A DNA stretch of 64,000 bases from Verrucomicrobiota bacterium (lineage in GTDB: Bacteria; Verrucomicrobiota; Kiritimatiellia; SS1-B-03-39; UBA6053), in the NCBI GenBank assembly GCA_020831625.1, contig JAFIGD010000018.1, positions 20,094-84,093 of the forward strand, read 5' to 3'. Position 1 is the stretch's first letter. Each line of letters starts with the position of its first letter. The position numbers and the translations under genes were made by a program. Below the pieces are notes generated by a model. That model was given only the letters and a program-made list of their open reading frames with translations. It made no database searches and was not told the origin of the DNA. This document shows positions 52,501 through 60,758 of this stretch, piece by piece.

Positions 52501-52891
52501 CACGGCGGGGACCGCCGGGATGATCCGGGTGATGCGGGCCAATCTGCTGGATGAGTTGAAAAAGCCTTATGTGACCACCGCGAGGGCCAAAGGGATGCGG
52601 CCGCTGAGGCTGTTGTTCAAATATCCGGTGCGGCTGGCGCTCAATCCGTTTATTTCCGGCATCGGCGGTATTTTGCCCGCTCTGATTTCGGGAAGCGCGA
52701 TTGTGTCGATTATTCTCAGTCTGCCGACGGTGGGCCCGCTGCTGTTGCAGGCGGTGATGATTGAAGATATTTACATGGCGGGCTCCCTGCTGTTTATTCT
52801 CAGTCTGTTGAGTGTGATCGGCGTATTGATCAGCGACCTGTTGCTTATGGCGCTGGATCCCCGAATCCGCATGTCAGGAGGTTCGCGATGA
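49532..52891 (+). CDS. Fusion of family 5 substrate-binding protein and OppB/DppB-type permease
   Basis: One frame of 1119 residues. Residues 28-45 are a hydrophobic signal anchor; 100-700 are a family 5 binding protein ('WTVHLRRGIRWSDGHPFTSEDIRFWWEH', 'RNPYYFVVDEAGNQLPYLDRI', 'PEFRRALSISIDRVRI', 'REIMLHSREQVWMIPVLP'); about 753-775 is an extra membrane helix ('GLVIQISIWMAITLFILL'); from 776 a complete permease follows ('RHPFVIKRLVTMVPTMGVIS', EAA loop 'RANLLDELKKPYVTTARAKGMRPLRLLFKYPVR'). The extra helix returns the chain to the cytoplasm so that permease TM1 has its normal direction, which argues for a real fusion. The other importer in the window encodes the same parts as two genes. Overlaps both neighbours by ATGA. 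Confidence 0.9.
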   Translation: MTMNPRAAPQNLPFIRTKMGIFSRYFLRLSCFAAFFFALIFILGGMTGRNATGILPEGYRDPEIFEQHNQKRNPLLDLENPPVFTLDVDYSEGMSADWWPRGESPLLTELVEKAVLPPVEERVGPEPVVQRGFGGIGNYGGDWWTLATDVDQVRLMLQYVIANNTLVRFSPYGAPVRPHVARGVIPSEDYRIWTVHLRRGIRWSDGHPFTSEDIRFWWEHVANDPDNGFIPETLRVAGRSGNIEVIDRYTVRYEFPESHPGFLLDQASAAGSLYMAGPAHYLKQFHHRLGNRDLVERIAVRNRIRPENVLRERNSVMNPERPSLSPWILRTYRSNGPWTLVRNPYYFVVDEAGNQLPYLDRIVFRQVSEQLQEKTVMDGTASAVFAGASTNYTSLINQRASGNFEVRHWFSGGGGQLAIMPNRQLPVTPQDFSSAQRRELLRNPEFRRALSISIDRVRIIGAESMGVGEPVAPGPGPGEAGYDPEHLKVNVEYDLRRANEILDALGLHQRDSEGYRTLPDGSRLSFRLVAPAGGSIGTLQFVRSDWKRAGIRVVMQQRPHRLLLMERNRADFVIANNVTALGWESLGAGAPYFSWYHRGGLHGDPDATGLPAQPGELEIRLMQIGERARVTPDPEEQLELLREIMLHSREQVWMIPVLPPSAMRPQSLFVVKNGLKGVPDSLFATFNLGSPNNAAPESWYWEDPDTLNGEPVEPDFLRERAGAILNEIQNVTLPPRTLGADGEDVSGRSGITPGLVIQISIWMAITLFILLSAIRHPFVIKRLVTMVPTMGVISVIVFTGIQLPPGSYLDTHILNLEEQGLRAEAEIEIAQLEENFHLNDSKFKNYLRWSGLLWFFTYDRSDQGLLQGHMGYSMVNNRPVTELMGDRLLLTFLLSLGTILFTWIVAIPVGIYSAVKQYSAGDYVVTVIGFLGMCIPNFIFALVLMLLSRQWFDFTISGMFSSQFVMQEHWDWPKFVDLLKHLWIPVAVIGTAGTAGMIRVMRANLLDELKKPYVTTARAKGMRPLRLLFKYPVRLALNPFISGIGGILPALISGSAIVSIILSLPTVGPLLLQAVMIEDIYMAGSLLFILSLLSVIGVLISDLLLMALDPRIRMSGGSR

Positions 52892-54012
52892 GCACCGCTT
52901 CCGGAGCCGCCAAACCCGAACTCGGATCGATGAGCCAGTCGCGTCTGATTCGGATGCGCTATTCCCGCCACCGTCTTGCCGTGGGGTCCCTTTATTTGCT
53001 GGGGCTTTTGTATCTTATGGCATTTTTCGCGGAGTTTTTCGCTCCGTACGGCCAAAACGAGGTGCATTTGCAGCACACGTACTCACCTCCCCAGCGGGTC
53101 CGCTTCAGCCTGGACCGGGGATTCCACACCTTCGCGATGGAGCGCCGGATCCATCCCGTGAATCTCAGTGTGATTTATGAGAAGAAAGCCGACCGTCCGG
53201 TGCCGCTTCGCCTTTTTCCCAAAACCGGGGCGCGGTTGTGGGGGGCACTGCCCCTTCCGAGACAGTTGTTCGGGGTGGATCAGGAAAAGTACCGTGAATG
53301 GAACCCGGACGGCCCCGAGCCCACCTTTTTTCCGCTGGGGGCGGATCTGTACGGCCGTGATCTCTTCAGCCGCATCATTTTCGGCAGCCGGATCTCCCTG
53401 TCCATCGGCCTGATCTCCATCGCCATCTCGTTTATTCTGGGGCTTCTCATCGGCGGGATCTCCGGATTTTACGGCGGGAAAACGGATATGATCATTCAGC
53501 GGATCATTGAAATCCTGCAATCGATTCCGCAGTTGCCGCTGTGGATCGCGCTGGGGGCGATTCTGCCGTCGGACTGGTCGGATATCAAAGTGTATTTCGG
53601 AATCACCGTGGTGTTGAGTCTGCTGGGGTGGACCGGCCTGGCCCGGACGGTGCGCAGCAAACTGCTGTCGCTGCGCGAGGAGGATTACGCGGTCGCGGCC
53701 CGTCTGCTGGGGGCCAGCCATCAGCGGATAATTTTCCGGCATCTCCTTCCGGGATTCACCAGTCATATTCTGGTTTCGCTCTCCCTGACCGTTCCGGGCA
53801 TGATTCTCGGAGAAACCGCCCTGAGTTTCCTCGGCCTCGGCCTGCGGCCTCCGGTGGTGAGCTGGGGCGTGCTGCTTCAGGACTGCATGGACCTGGACGT
53901 TCTGGTCCGCGCCCCCTGGCTGATCATGCCGACGTTTTTCATTATTTTGACCGTTCTGTCGTTTAACTTCGTGGGCGACGGCCTGCGGGACGCGGCGGAT
54001 CCATACCGATAA
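52888..54012 (+). CDS. ABC importer inner-membrane permease, OppC/DppC type, with enlarged loop
   Basis: 374 residues; ATGA overlap with the fusion gene and a strong AGGAGG at 52876. TM1 at about 31-50 ('LYLLGLLYLMAFFAEFFAPYG'), then an insert of about 100 residues with 'TYSPPQRVRFSLDRGF' and 'RPVPLRLFPKTGARLWGALPL', closing at 'LGADLYGRDLFSRIIFG'; then the conserved five-helix core and EAA-type loop 'SKLLSLREEDYAVAARLLGASHQRIIFRHLLPG'. Pairs with the permease half of the fusion protein. The insert is clearly homologous to that in 9540-10739. Confidence 0.93.
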   Translation: MSTASGAAKPELGSMSQSRLIRMRYSRHRLAVGSLYLLGLLYLMAFFAEFFAPYGQNEVHLQHTYSPPQRVRFSLDRGFHTFAMERRIHPVNLSVIYEKKADRPVPLRLFPKTGARLWGALPLPRQLFGVDQEKYREWNPDGPEPTFFPLGADLYGRDLFSRIIFGSRISLSIGLISIAISFILGLLIGGISGFYGGKTDMIIQRIIEILQSIPQLPLWIALGAILPSDWSDIKVYFGITVVLSLLGWTGLARTVRSKLLSLREEDYAVAARLLGASHQRIIFRHLLPGFTSHILVSLSLTVPGMILGETALSFLGLGLRPPVVSWGVLLQDCMDLDVLVRAPWLIMPTFFIILTVLSFNFVGDGLRDAADPYR

Positions 54013-54027
54013 ACCGGGAAAGTCTAT

Positions 54028-55158
54028 ATGCCATTATCCTTACAATCAGAACCGCACTCCGATCCGCACGCCGCCCTGCCGGGAGGCGGACGGCCGGAGC
54101 GGGAGCCCAACGCCCTGGAGGTCGAGGATCTCCGGGTGTATTTCGATACCGAAGAGGGGGAAATCCGCGCGGTGGACGGGGTTTCCTTTCATATGCGCCG
54201 CGGACGGATTCTCGCCCTCGTGGGCGAATCGGGATGCGGTAAATCGGTGACCAGCTATTCCATTCTCCGCCTCATCCAGTCGCCGGGCCGGATTCAGGGC
54301 GGATCGATCCGGTTTTATCCGAAACCCGCCGACGGCGGGGCGGAGACCGCTCCGATTGACATCGCGTCTCTCACCGAAAAAGATGAACGCCTGTTTGATT
54401 TGCGCGGCGGGAAAATCAGCATGATTTTTCAGGAGCCCATGACCGCGCTGAGTCCGGTGCATACCGTCGGAAACCAGATTATTGAGGCCATCCGGCTTCA
54501 TCAGGACCTCGACAAGCAGCAGGCCCGCGACAAAGCGGTCGAGATGCTGGGCAAAGTGGGGATCCCCGGACCGGAAAAACGGATTGATCAGTATCCATTT
54601 GAAATGTCGGGCGGGATGCGGCAGCGGGTGGTCATCGCCATGGCGCTGGTTTGCAACCCCGAGATTCTGATTGCCGACGAACCCACCACCGCTTTGGATG
54701 TGACGATTCAGGCTCAGATTATGGGCCTGATCAAGCGCCTGCAATCTGAAATGAACACCTCGACCCTGCTGATCACCCATGACCTGGGGGTGGTGGGACA
54801 ATTGGCCGATGATGTGGCGGTCATGTATCTGGGCCGCATAGTCGAACAGGGGAATGTCCGCGAACTGATGAAAAATCCCAGGCATCCCTACACCCTGATG
54901 CTGTTGAAATCTCTCCCCGGGATGTCGGCGGGAAAAGCCCGCCTGTCCTCCATCAAAGGCAGCGTGCCCTCGCTGCGGGAACTGCCGGCGGGATGTCCGT
55001 TTCATCCCCGCTGTCCGTTTGCCGTGAAAGGACGGTGCGATGTTGGAGACCGTCCGAAACTCGAGAAGGTCTCAGAAACCCGCGGAGTGGCCTGTATTCG
55101 ATGGAATGAAATCACGGACGGGGACATTGCCGCCATAGACAAGGAGCCGACACGATGA
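54028..55158 (+). CDS. ABC importer ATPase, OppD/DppD type
   Basis: 376 residues. Disordered N-terminus of 30 residues, then Walker [10 protein letters not shown]-loop '[14 protein letters not shown]', signature 'MSGGMRQR', Walker B '[12 protein letters not shown]', switch '[13 protein letters not shown]', and the Cys-rich tail '[20 protein letters not shown]'. A short Gly/Asp-rich insert '[25 protein letters not shown]' precedes the Q-loop. Starts 15 nt after the permease stop, overlaps the next ATPase by ATGA. Energises the importer together with the 55155 product. Confidence 0.95.
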   Translation: MPLSLQSEPHSDPHAALPGGGRPEREPNALEVEDLRVYFDTEEGEIRAVDGVSFHMRRGRILALVGESGCGKSVTSYSILRLIQSPGRIQGGSIRFYPKPADGGAETAPIDIASLTEKDERLFDLRGGKISMIFQEPMTALSPVHTVGNQIIEAIRLHQDLDKQQARDKAVEMLGKVGIPGPEKRIDQYPFEMSGGMRQRVVIAMALVCNPEILIADEPTTALDVTIQAQIMGLIKRLQSEMNTSTLLITHDLGVVGQLADDVAVMYLGRIVEQGNVRELMKNPRHPYTLMLLKSLPGMSAGKARLSSIKGSVPSLRELPAGCPFHPRCPFAVKGRCDVGDRPKLEKVSETRGVACIRWNEITDGDIAAIDKEPTR

Positions 55159-56270
55159 GTCCCGCCGATTCAACCCTCCCGAACGGACCCCTCCTGAAAG
55201 AGCCTCATCCCGACACCCGCTCCGCCGACCCGGCCGCGGGGGAGGGCACCCTGTCTCCCTTGTTGTCTGTGCGCGGACTCTGCAAATACTTCCCGGTCAA
55301 AAGCAAAGGTCTGTTTCAAAAACAGGTCGGGGAAGTCCGCGCGGCGGACGGCATCACCTTTGATTTGATGCCCGGGGAGACCCTGGGGCTGGTGGGGGAG
55401 TCCGGGTGCGGAAAAACCACCACCGGACGCACGATCCTGCGGGCGCTGGAACCGACCTCGGGCGAAGTCTGGTTCCGGTTGGGAGAGGAGGGTGCCGACC
55501 CACGTTTGCCGGTGAAAGACGGATATGTGGACTTGGCGAAGCTCAGCGAGGATCAGCTCATCCCGCTGCGCACCCGCATGCAAATGATTTTCCAGGATCC
55601 CTTTTCCAGTCTCAATCCCCGCATGACCGTGCGGGATATCGTGGGAGAGCCCATGCTGATTCATAAAATCTGCAAAGGATCCGAACTGGAGGATCGAATT
55701 TCGGATATGTTGACCAAGGTGGGACTGAAACCGGAGCACCGAACCCGCTATCCCCACGCCTTCAGCGGCGGACAGCGTCAGCGGATCGGCATCGCCCGCG
55801 CCCTGATGATGAATCCCTCGCTGGTGGTTTGTGACGAGGCGGTTTCCGCGCTGGATGTGTCGGTTCAGGCTCAGGTGATCAATTTATTGCAGGATTTACA
55901 GGCGGAAATGGGGCTGACCTACATCTTTATCGCCCACAATCTGGATGTGGTGCGGCACATTTGCGACCGCATTGCCGTGATGTACGCCGGACGGATCGTG
56001 GAGCTGGCGAAGACCGAAGACATCTTTAAGCACCCCCAACATCCCTACACCCGCCTGTTGCTTTCGGCGGTGCCGAATCCCGATCCCGACACCCCGATGA
56101 ACATGGACTTCACCGGAGAGGTGGCGGATCCGGGAAATCTGCCTCAGGGTTGCGCCTTCGCACCCCGATGCCCCCTCTGCACAGAGATCTGTAAACACGA
56201 CACTCCGTCCCTTTTGAACGTCAGTAAGGACCGCTACTCCGCCTGCCACCATTCGGATCAACTTTTCTAA
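55155..56270 (+). CDS. ABC importer ATPase, OppF/DppF type
   Basis: 371 residues, start by ATGA overlap at 55155-55158. About 35 flexible residues, then '[30 protein letters not shown]', Walker A GESGCGKT, '[15 protein letters not shown]', '[15 protein letters not shown]', '[12 protein letters not shown]' (Cys-Asp-Glu-Ala instead of the common ADEP), switch '[12 protein letters not shown]', and a full Cys tail '[19 protein letters not shown]'. In the switch the usual His-Asp is His-Asn. Last gene of the second importer operon; no convincing hairpin in the 67 nt that follow before the convergent relic. Confidence 0.94.
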   Translation: MSPADSTLPNGPLLKEPHPDTRSADPAAGEGTLSPLLSVRGLCKYFPVKSKGLFQKQVGEVRAADGITFDLMPGETLGLVGESGCGKTTTGRTILRALEPTSGEVWFRLGEEGADPRLPVKDGYVDLAKLSEDQLIPLRTRMQMIFQDPFSSLNPRMTVRDIVGEPMLIHKICKGSELEDRISDMLTKVGLKPEHRTRYPHAFSGGQRQRIGIARALMMNPSLVVCDEAVSALDVSVQAQVINLLQDLQAEMGLTYIFIAHNLDVVRHICDRIAVMYAGRIVELAKTEDIFKHPQHPYTRLLLSAVPNPDPDTPMNMDFTGEVADPGNLPQGCAFAPRCPLCTEICKHDTPSLLNVSKDRYSACHHSDQLF

Positions 56271-56337
56271 TCCGAGGCATTGAATTCTCGCAAGGGGAGG
56301 GTCTCCGCTGGACACACGGGCATCGCCCGCGGCCGAA

Positions 56338-56568
56338 TCAGAGTCTTCGGCGTTTCAGCGTGGAGGCAAGCAGTCCCGCGCCCGCCAGACCCACCATCAC
56401 CAACGTGTCCGGCTCGGGAATCAAAACCATTCGTTCGAGGGTGCAGGTCGAGCTGCCGTCATCCGTTCAGTTCGCTTTGAAATTGGCGGCCATGAACACA
56501 TTGCCTCCTCCGAACAGGCTGGCGTAGTCGTAGTCATCGAAATCGTCCCAAAAGCCGTTTAAGTTCAT
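56338..56568 (-). pseudogene. PEP-CTERM protein relic with in-frame TGA
   Basis: The minus strand from ATG 56568 reads MNLNGFWDDFDDYDYASLFG and on to 'FKAN', then TGA at 56469-56467, then in the same frame 'TDDGSSTCTLERMVLIPEPD', a hydrophobic 'TLVMVGLAGAGLLAS' and TLKRRRL before a second TGA at 56340-56338. The tail is a PEP-CTERM sorting signal and closely matches the relic at 30274. No signal peptide and a body of only about 45 residues. The ATG overlaps the GH116 stop (ATGA). Fills the 294-nt gap between the ATPase and GH116 genes. Confidence 0.65.
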
Positions 56569-59144
56569 CTCCTTTTGTTTGTTGGTTTTTCATTGCACGC
56601 AAAGTTTCTGCTGACAGCCCCGTCGCTGGCGGACGCGGTTATCTTCCAGTCGAACGTTTGGGACCGTTCGCCGAGGGTAAAGATCAGTTTTTCGATTCGG
56701 AGTTCACCTTCGATCACCTTGATGATGAGCGCTCCGTTTTCGAGACGAACCGTTCCCCAGGCGCTGGCGGTGGAGAAGAAAACCTGAAACGGCATTGTGT
56801 CAACGCGGGGTCCGAACCGGAGAGTTTTACTGACCGCCGAATAGCGAAAGCCGGAAAGGGAACCGAGCAGGGCGTAACTGGACATGGCCCGGGCGTAATA
56901 GTTGCCGCATTCGTATTCATTGAATGGATTCCGGGTGTGGCCGTCGTAGCGACTGCGCGCGGCCTCCACCAGTTTCAAGCCTTCCTCCGCCATGCCCTCT
57001 TCAATCAAATGGGAGGCGACCTGGTATTCAATGCCGGTGAAGACTTCGTCGGCATAGGGGAAAGGCAGGCCGGGGCGTTCTCCGCGCGGCCAGGTACAGA
57101 CGAGGAGCCCGGCTTCATCTCCGATCGCATATCCGGGGCGTTGCGTGTTGGGATGTTCGAATAGATTTTGTTTGAAATTATGCCGGACGATCGCCCGGAG
57201 AGTGGACCGAATGTTTTCCCGGTTTTGCGGGGAATCGATCCCGTAAATTTTCGCCATCCAGGCCCCGATAACCCCGTCGGACATGCAGCCGGCTCCGTAT
57301 TGGTAATTCGGACCGTCCCGCCTGAGGATCGACCGTTCTTCTTCAGTGATGGATTCGCAGCCAATGTATTCCAGAAATGAACCGCTTTCACGCAGGCTTT
57401 TCCATAAGACTTTTTGTTCAAAATATTCGCCGTTGAACAGTTCCTTGTCGATGAACGCGGCTCCGCGTTCCGCCAGCTCTGTATAAGAGGAAGCTTCCGG
57501 TTTTCCCAATGCCGCGGCCATTTCGGCCATCGCCGCCAAGGCGCCCAGATAAATGCCCGTGCACATGCCGTCGGGTCCCCAGAATTCGATGTCGTAGGTG
57601 TTGTGATGAGGTTCGAAGAGGGCTCCCCGCCGGTCCGGGTCCCACGTCTCGATGCAATAATCAATGCTGCGCCGAACGAGCGGATAAAGCCGGTGCAGCC
57701 ATTCGGAGCATCCCCCGATTTGCCAGTCCCGATACACTTTCATGATGCCGCCCAACTGCCCGTCGGCCGCCCCGCGATGTCGGTGGGGGGTGGGGCCGTC
57801 GGGCAGGGCCGCACGAAAATCGACATGGCCTCGCGCGTCCATCGAGCGGCAAAGCTCCTGTTCGCGCAGGGTCCGTTCCAGAGATGGGAACAGATGCGGA
57901 AGCGCCTGGGCGTAGTTCCAGACATGGGTGCAGGTTCCGCCGCAACAGCCGGCGGTGTTGGTGAAACAGCCTTCCCACCCCCAGACATTGCCGTTTTCCT
58001 GGCGAATGACTGTTGGGGATTTCAGGATGGCCAGGTTGTCGGCCACAGCTTCGAGGACGGGCCCCGGCAAGGTGCTGGAGGTCAAAGCGGCGGCGAAGGT
58101 TTCGGTCCGGCGGCGGAGTTCCTCGAAGTGGCTCTTCACGTGGGCCGCCACCTCGCGGGCGTCCTTCCAGTGCTTGACATAACAGGGCCTCCAGGCCGGA
58201 GGATCGTCCTTTGAACCGCACCCGTTTCCACAGGCGGGATTCGACGGTTCCGTGACGAGGCGGGGGTTGGGAAAATGCCAGGTGACCGCGAACGGAATGG
58301 TGGTCTTCTCTCCGGGTTTCAACGCGGCCTCGACCAGAATGGACCCCCCGTTGCGTCCGTCAAAGTCCCGGTCGGGAGCATCGTTCTCTGCAAATTTCCC
58401 TTCGTCAATTTGCCGCCAGAGAGTGGAGACCGCGTCGAACCAGCCGCTCCGCAACCACATGGTCTTGATCTTCGGATGGTGCTGCAGGGCGACCAGCGCC
58501 GCGCTGCCGAACGATGCCGCATTGGGTTTTTCGTTGTTGCGGAAGAAAATTCCGCCGCCGGGGATTCGCTCGTTTCGAGTGGCGGTCCAGCCGCTTTTGC
58601 CCCGGGCAAGGTGGGAAAGATGGAAGGAAAGTCCGAAGGTGACCTCCGAGTCCGAGCGATTATGCAGGGTGTATTCGAGGATGGAACACGGAATGCCGGA
58701 GTTTAGATCGTCGAGGGGAATGAATGGACTCCATCCGCGGAGATCGACCGTAAGAGGAACCTTTGGATCGGAAAGGGAAACGGTTCCGAAGGGAAAATAG
58801 CCGGAGAATTCGCAATTGCGAAACCGGGGAAGCCCCTCGTATCCACCTTTCCGGAACCCTTGTCCCTGGAGGCCGAGGTTGTAGATTTTTTCTTTGGGCA
58901 TCGGACCTTCCACCAGGCGGGTGAGCGGGTTTTCTCCCTGGATCCGCAGAAGGGCGAACGCGGCGTCTCCCGGCTGGTGACCGTCGGGGAGGGCGGACGT
59001 GGAGGGGCTGTTGCGAATGGAGAAATCCTCCAGACTGCCGTGGCCGGTGAGGCAGATGCAGCCCGCGCCGATTCCGCCCATCGGGAGGGCGATTTGCAGT
59101 AACGTGGAGCCGGAATAAACGGGGATGTTCGAGGGTGTTAGCAT
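56565..59144 (-). CDS. GH116 family glycoside hydrolase (beta-glucosidase/glucosylceramidase-like)
   Basis: 859 residues. N-terminal beta-domain opens with the family signature 'LPMGGIGAGCICLTGHGSLEDFSIRN', followed by 'GYFPFGTVSLSD' and 'SCILEYTLHNRS'-type strands. The (alpha/alpha)6 catalytic domain shows 'CGGTCTHVWNYAQALPHLFPSLERTLREQE', 'HNTYDIEFWGPDGMCTGIYLGALAAMAEMA' and 'RPGLPFPYADEVFTGIEYQVASHLIEEGM', all characteristic of GH116 enzymes, which cleave beta-glucosides, xylosides or N-acetylglucosaminides with retention. No signal peptide, so cytoplasmic. Starts 4 nt after a sulfatase stop; expected to act on desulfated imported oligosaccharides. Confidence 0.88.
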   Translation of the reverse strand: MLTPSNIPVYSGSTLLQIALPMGGIGAGCICLTGHGSLEDFSIRNSPSTSALPDGHQPGDAAFALLRIQGENPLTRLVEGPMPKEKIYNLGLQGQGFRKGGYEGLPRFRNCEFSGYFPFGTVSLSDPKVPLTVDLRGWSPFIPLDDLNSGIPCSILEYTLHNRSDSEVTFGLSFHLSHLARGKSGWTATRNERIPGGGIFFRNNEKPNAASFGSAALVALQHHPKIKTMWLRSGWFDAVSTLWRQIDEGKFAENDAPDRDFDGRNGGSILVEAALKPGEKTTIPFAVTWHFPNPRLVTEPSNPACGNGCGSKDDPPAWRPCYVKHWKDAREVAAHVKSHFEELRRRTETFAAALTSSTLPGPVLEAVADNLAILKSPTVIRQENGNVWGWEGCFTNTAGCCGGTCTHVWNYAQALPHLFPSLERTLREQELCRSMDARGHVDFRAALPDGPTPHRHRGAADGQLGGIMKVYRDWQIGGCSEWLHRLYPLVRRSIDYCIETWDPDRRGALFEPHHNTYDIEFWGPDGMCTGIYLGALAAMAEMAAALGKPEASSYTELAERGAAFIDKELFNGEYFEQKVLWKSLRESGSFLEYIGCESITEEERSILRRDGPNYQYGAGCMSDGVIGAWMAKIYGIDSPQNRENIRSTLRAIVRHNFKQNLFEHPNTQRPGYAIGDEAGLLVCTWPRGERPGLPFPYADEVFTGIEYQVASHLIEEGMAEEGLKLVEAARSRYDGHTRNPFNEYECGNYYARAMSSYALLGSLSGFRYSAVSKTLRFGPRVDTMPFQVFFSTASAWGTVRLENGALIIKVIEGELRIEKLIFTLGERSQTFDWKITASASDGAVSRNFACNEKPTNKRR

Positions 59145-59148
59145 GGGT

Positions 59149-60717
59149 TCAAAGGTAATTCAGATTTCCGAGCTTTTGCCGTGCCAGGGGACCGTGGTGG
59201 TTCGGTTCCCTGCCGTCCCCGGCGTTCGAATAGGATCGGCCGTTTTCCCGGGCTGTAACCGGTGGCATCACGGTCACCGTGCGGGTGGTGTCCAGAAGCC
59301 AATTCAGGAGGCGGGTCCGGCAGTTTTCGACTTGAGCGCGATGGGCGGCATCGTGATAGAGGTTGCGGGTTTCCTCGGGATCGGCTTCCAGGTCATACAG
59401 CTCTCCGTGGTCTTCGCCGTCGAAGATCCGGGGGTTGTAATGCACGAAACGCCACTTGCCCCAACGCATCGCCTTGCTCCACGGATTTTCGGTCACGGCC
59501 AACTCCCGGATCGTCGCCCGCCCGTCCGCTAAGAGGGGCGATAGATCCCGTCCGTCGACCCAGTCCATCTCCGGCAATCCACAGAGGGCGGCCAGGGTCG
59601 GACCGATGTCGATATTTTCCACCAGGGCGTCGCGGACCGCCCCCGCCGGGTGTTCGCCCGGCAGTCTCCAGATCATCGGCACCCGGCAAACGGCGTCGGA
59701 GCAAATACCGGGGGCTTTTTCGACGATCCCGTGAATCCCGTGGTAGCAACCGTGATCGGAGTGGTAGACGATGACGGTGTTCTCGAGGAGACCGCGATTC
59801 CGCAGGCCTTCCATGAGGCGTCCGACACAGTCGTCGATCTGGGTGACGCAGGCGAGGGTACCGCGCCACGCCCGGCGGGCACCTTCGATCCAGGGTTCCC
59901 CCGGGGAGGCAAAATCCCATTTTGTCCGGCGGGTGACTCCCCACATCCTGCGAAAATGGGGCGGGCGGTGAGAAGGGTCCTGATCGAAGGTCGCGGGCAA
60001 GGCGATATCGTCGGGATATCTCTCCCAAAACTGTTTTTGGGGCAACAAGGGGTGATGGGGGCGCTGAAATGCGATTTGGATACAGAAAGGCCTGTTGTCG
60101 GCGCCGTTTTGCGCGGTGGTGGGCGGTTGACCGTCGATGAAGCGGAGGGCCTCCTTCAGGCACCACCGCTCCTGGGTCTGTTCGTACGGGAGATCGGAGG
60201 GACGCGCGTCGAAAGGAATTGAGCGGTTTCCGTAGTGGTTCGGATTGTGCCAGCTGTCTTCCAGATCCCGGGTGCCGGCGGCTTCGAGACCGCTCAGGAA
60301 TTCGGAGGCTCCATGCTCTCCCGCCGCAGTCTCGTATGTATCCGCGAGCCGGTCGATCTGACCGGAAAGCCAGTTTCCGCCGTCAGACGGCAGGTGAAGC
60401 TTGCCAATGGCGGCGGTCCGGTATCCATGGGATCTGAAATGCCCCAAAAAATGGGGGAGTTGCGGCGGACGCGGACCGGAAAGGCCGTAGTAACCATGGT
60501 TGTGGCAGTATTGCCCGCTCAAAATGCTGACCCGGCTGGGGGTGCAGATCGGATTCTGGGTGTGGGCGTTGGAGAACCGTACCCCAGCCGCAGCGAGGGT
60601 GTCGAGGTGGGGGGTGACGGCTTGGGAATGCCCGGCGCAGCCCATCAACATGGCATGGTGCTGATCGGAAATGATCTCGATGACATTCGGTTTTTTCGGA
60701 ATGGAGGCGGGGAACAT
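59149..60717 (-). CDS. Sulfatase (type I, formylglycine-dependent)
   Basis: 522 residues. Opens MFPASIPKKPNVIEIISDQH with the metal-site Asp18 and 'TPHLDTLAAAGVRFSNAHTQ', then the active-site motif C-T-P-S-R (Cys58) with 'VSILSGQY'. Later 'IGKLHLPSDGG', 'VIVYHSDHGCYHGIHG' (metal-binding Asp-His) and 'VPMIWRLPGE' as expected. No signal peptide. Middle gene of a minus-strand operon: sulfatase 60759, this sulfatase, GH116 glycosidase. The two sulfatases in tandem differ strongly, so they probably remove sulfates at different positions or sugars (inference). Maturase (FGE or anSME) is not encoded in the window. Confidence 0.93.
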   Translation of the reverse strand: MFPASIPKKPNVIEIISDQHHAMLMGCAGHSQAVTPHLDTLAAAGVRFSNAHTQNPICTPSRVSILSGQYCHNHGYYGLSGPRPPQLPHFLGHFRSHGYRTAAIGKLHLPSDGGNWLSGQIDRLADTYETAAGEHGASEFLSGLEAAGTRDLEDSWHNPNHYGNRSIPFDARPSDLPYEQTQERWCLKEALRFIDGQPPTTAQNGADNRPFCIQIAFQRPHHPLLPQKQFWERYPDDIALPATFDQDPSHRPPHFRRMWGVTRRTKWDFASPGEPWIEGARRAWRGTLACVTQIDDCVGRLMEGLRNRGLLENTVIVYHSDHGCYHGIHGIVEKAPGICSDAVCRVPMIWRLPGEHPAGAVRDALVENIDIGPTLAALCGLPEMDWVDGRDLSPLLADGRATIRELAVTENPWSKAMRWGKWRFVHYNPRIFDGEDHGELYDLEADPEETRNLYHDAAHRAQVENCRTRLLNWLLDTTRTVTVMPPVTARENGRSYSNAGDGREPNHHGPLARQKLGNLNYL

Positions 60718-60758
60718 TGACTTTTGAAATCAGGATAATCCGATTGTTTCGGGCGGAA

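Noticed and set aside
49532..52891. Artificial fusion by a missed stop or frameshift
   Set aside because: The connecting segment contains an additional membrane helix that makes topological sense, the frame is clean over 1119 codons, and no ribosome site or start codon precedes the permease part.
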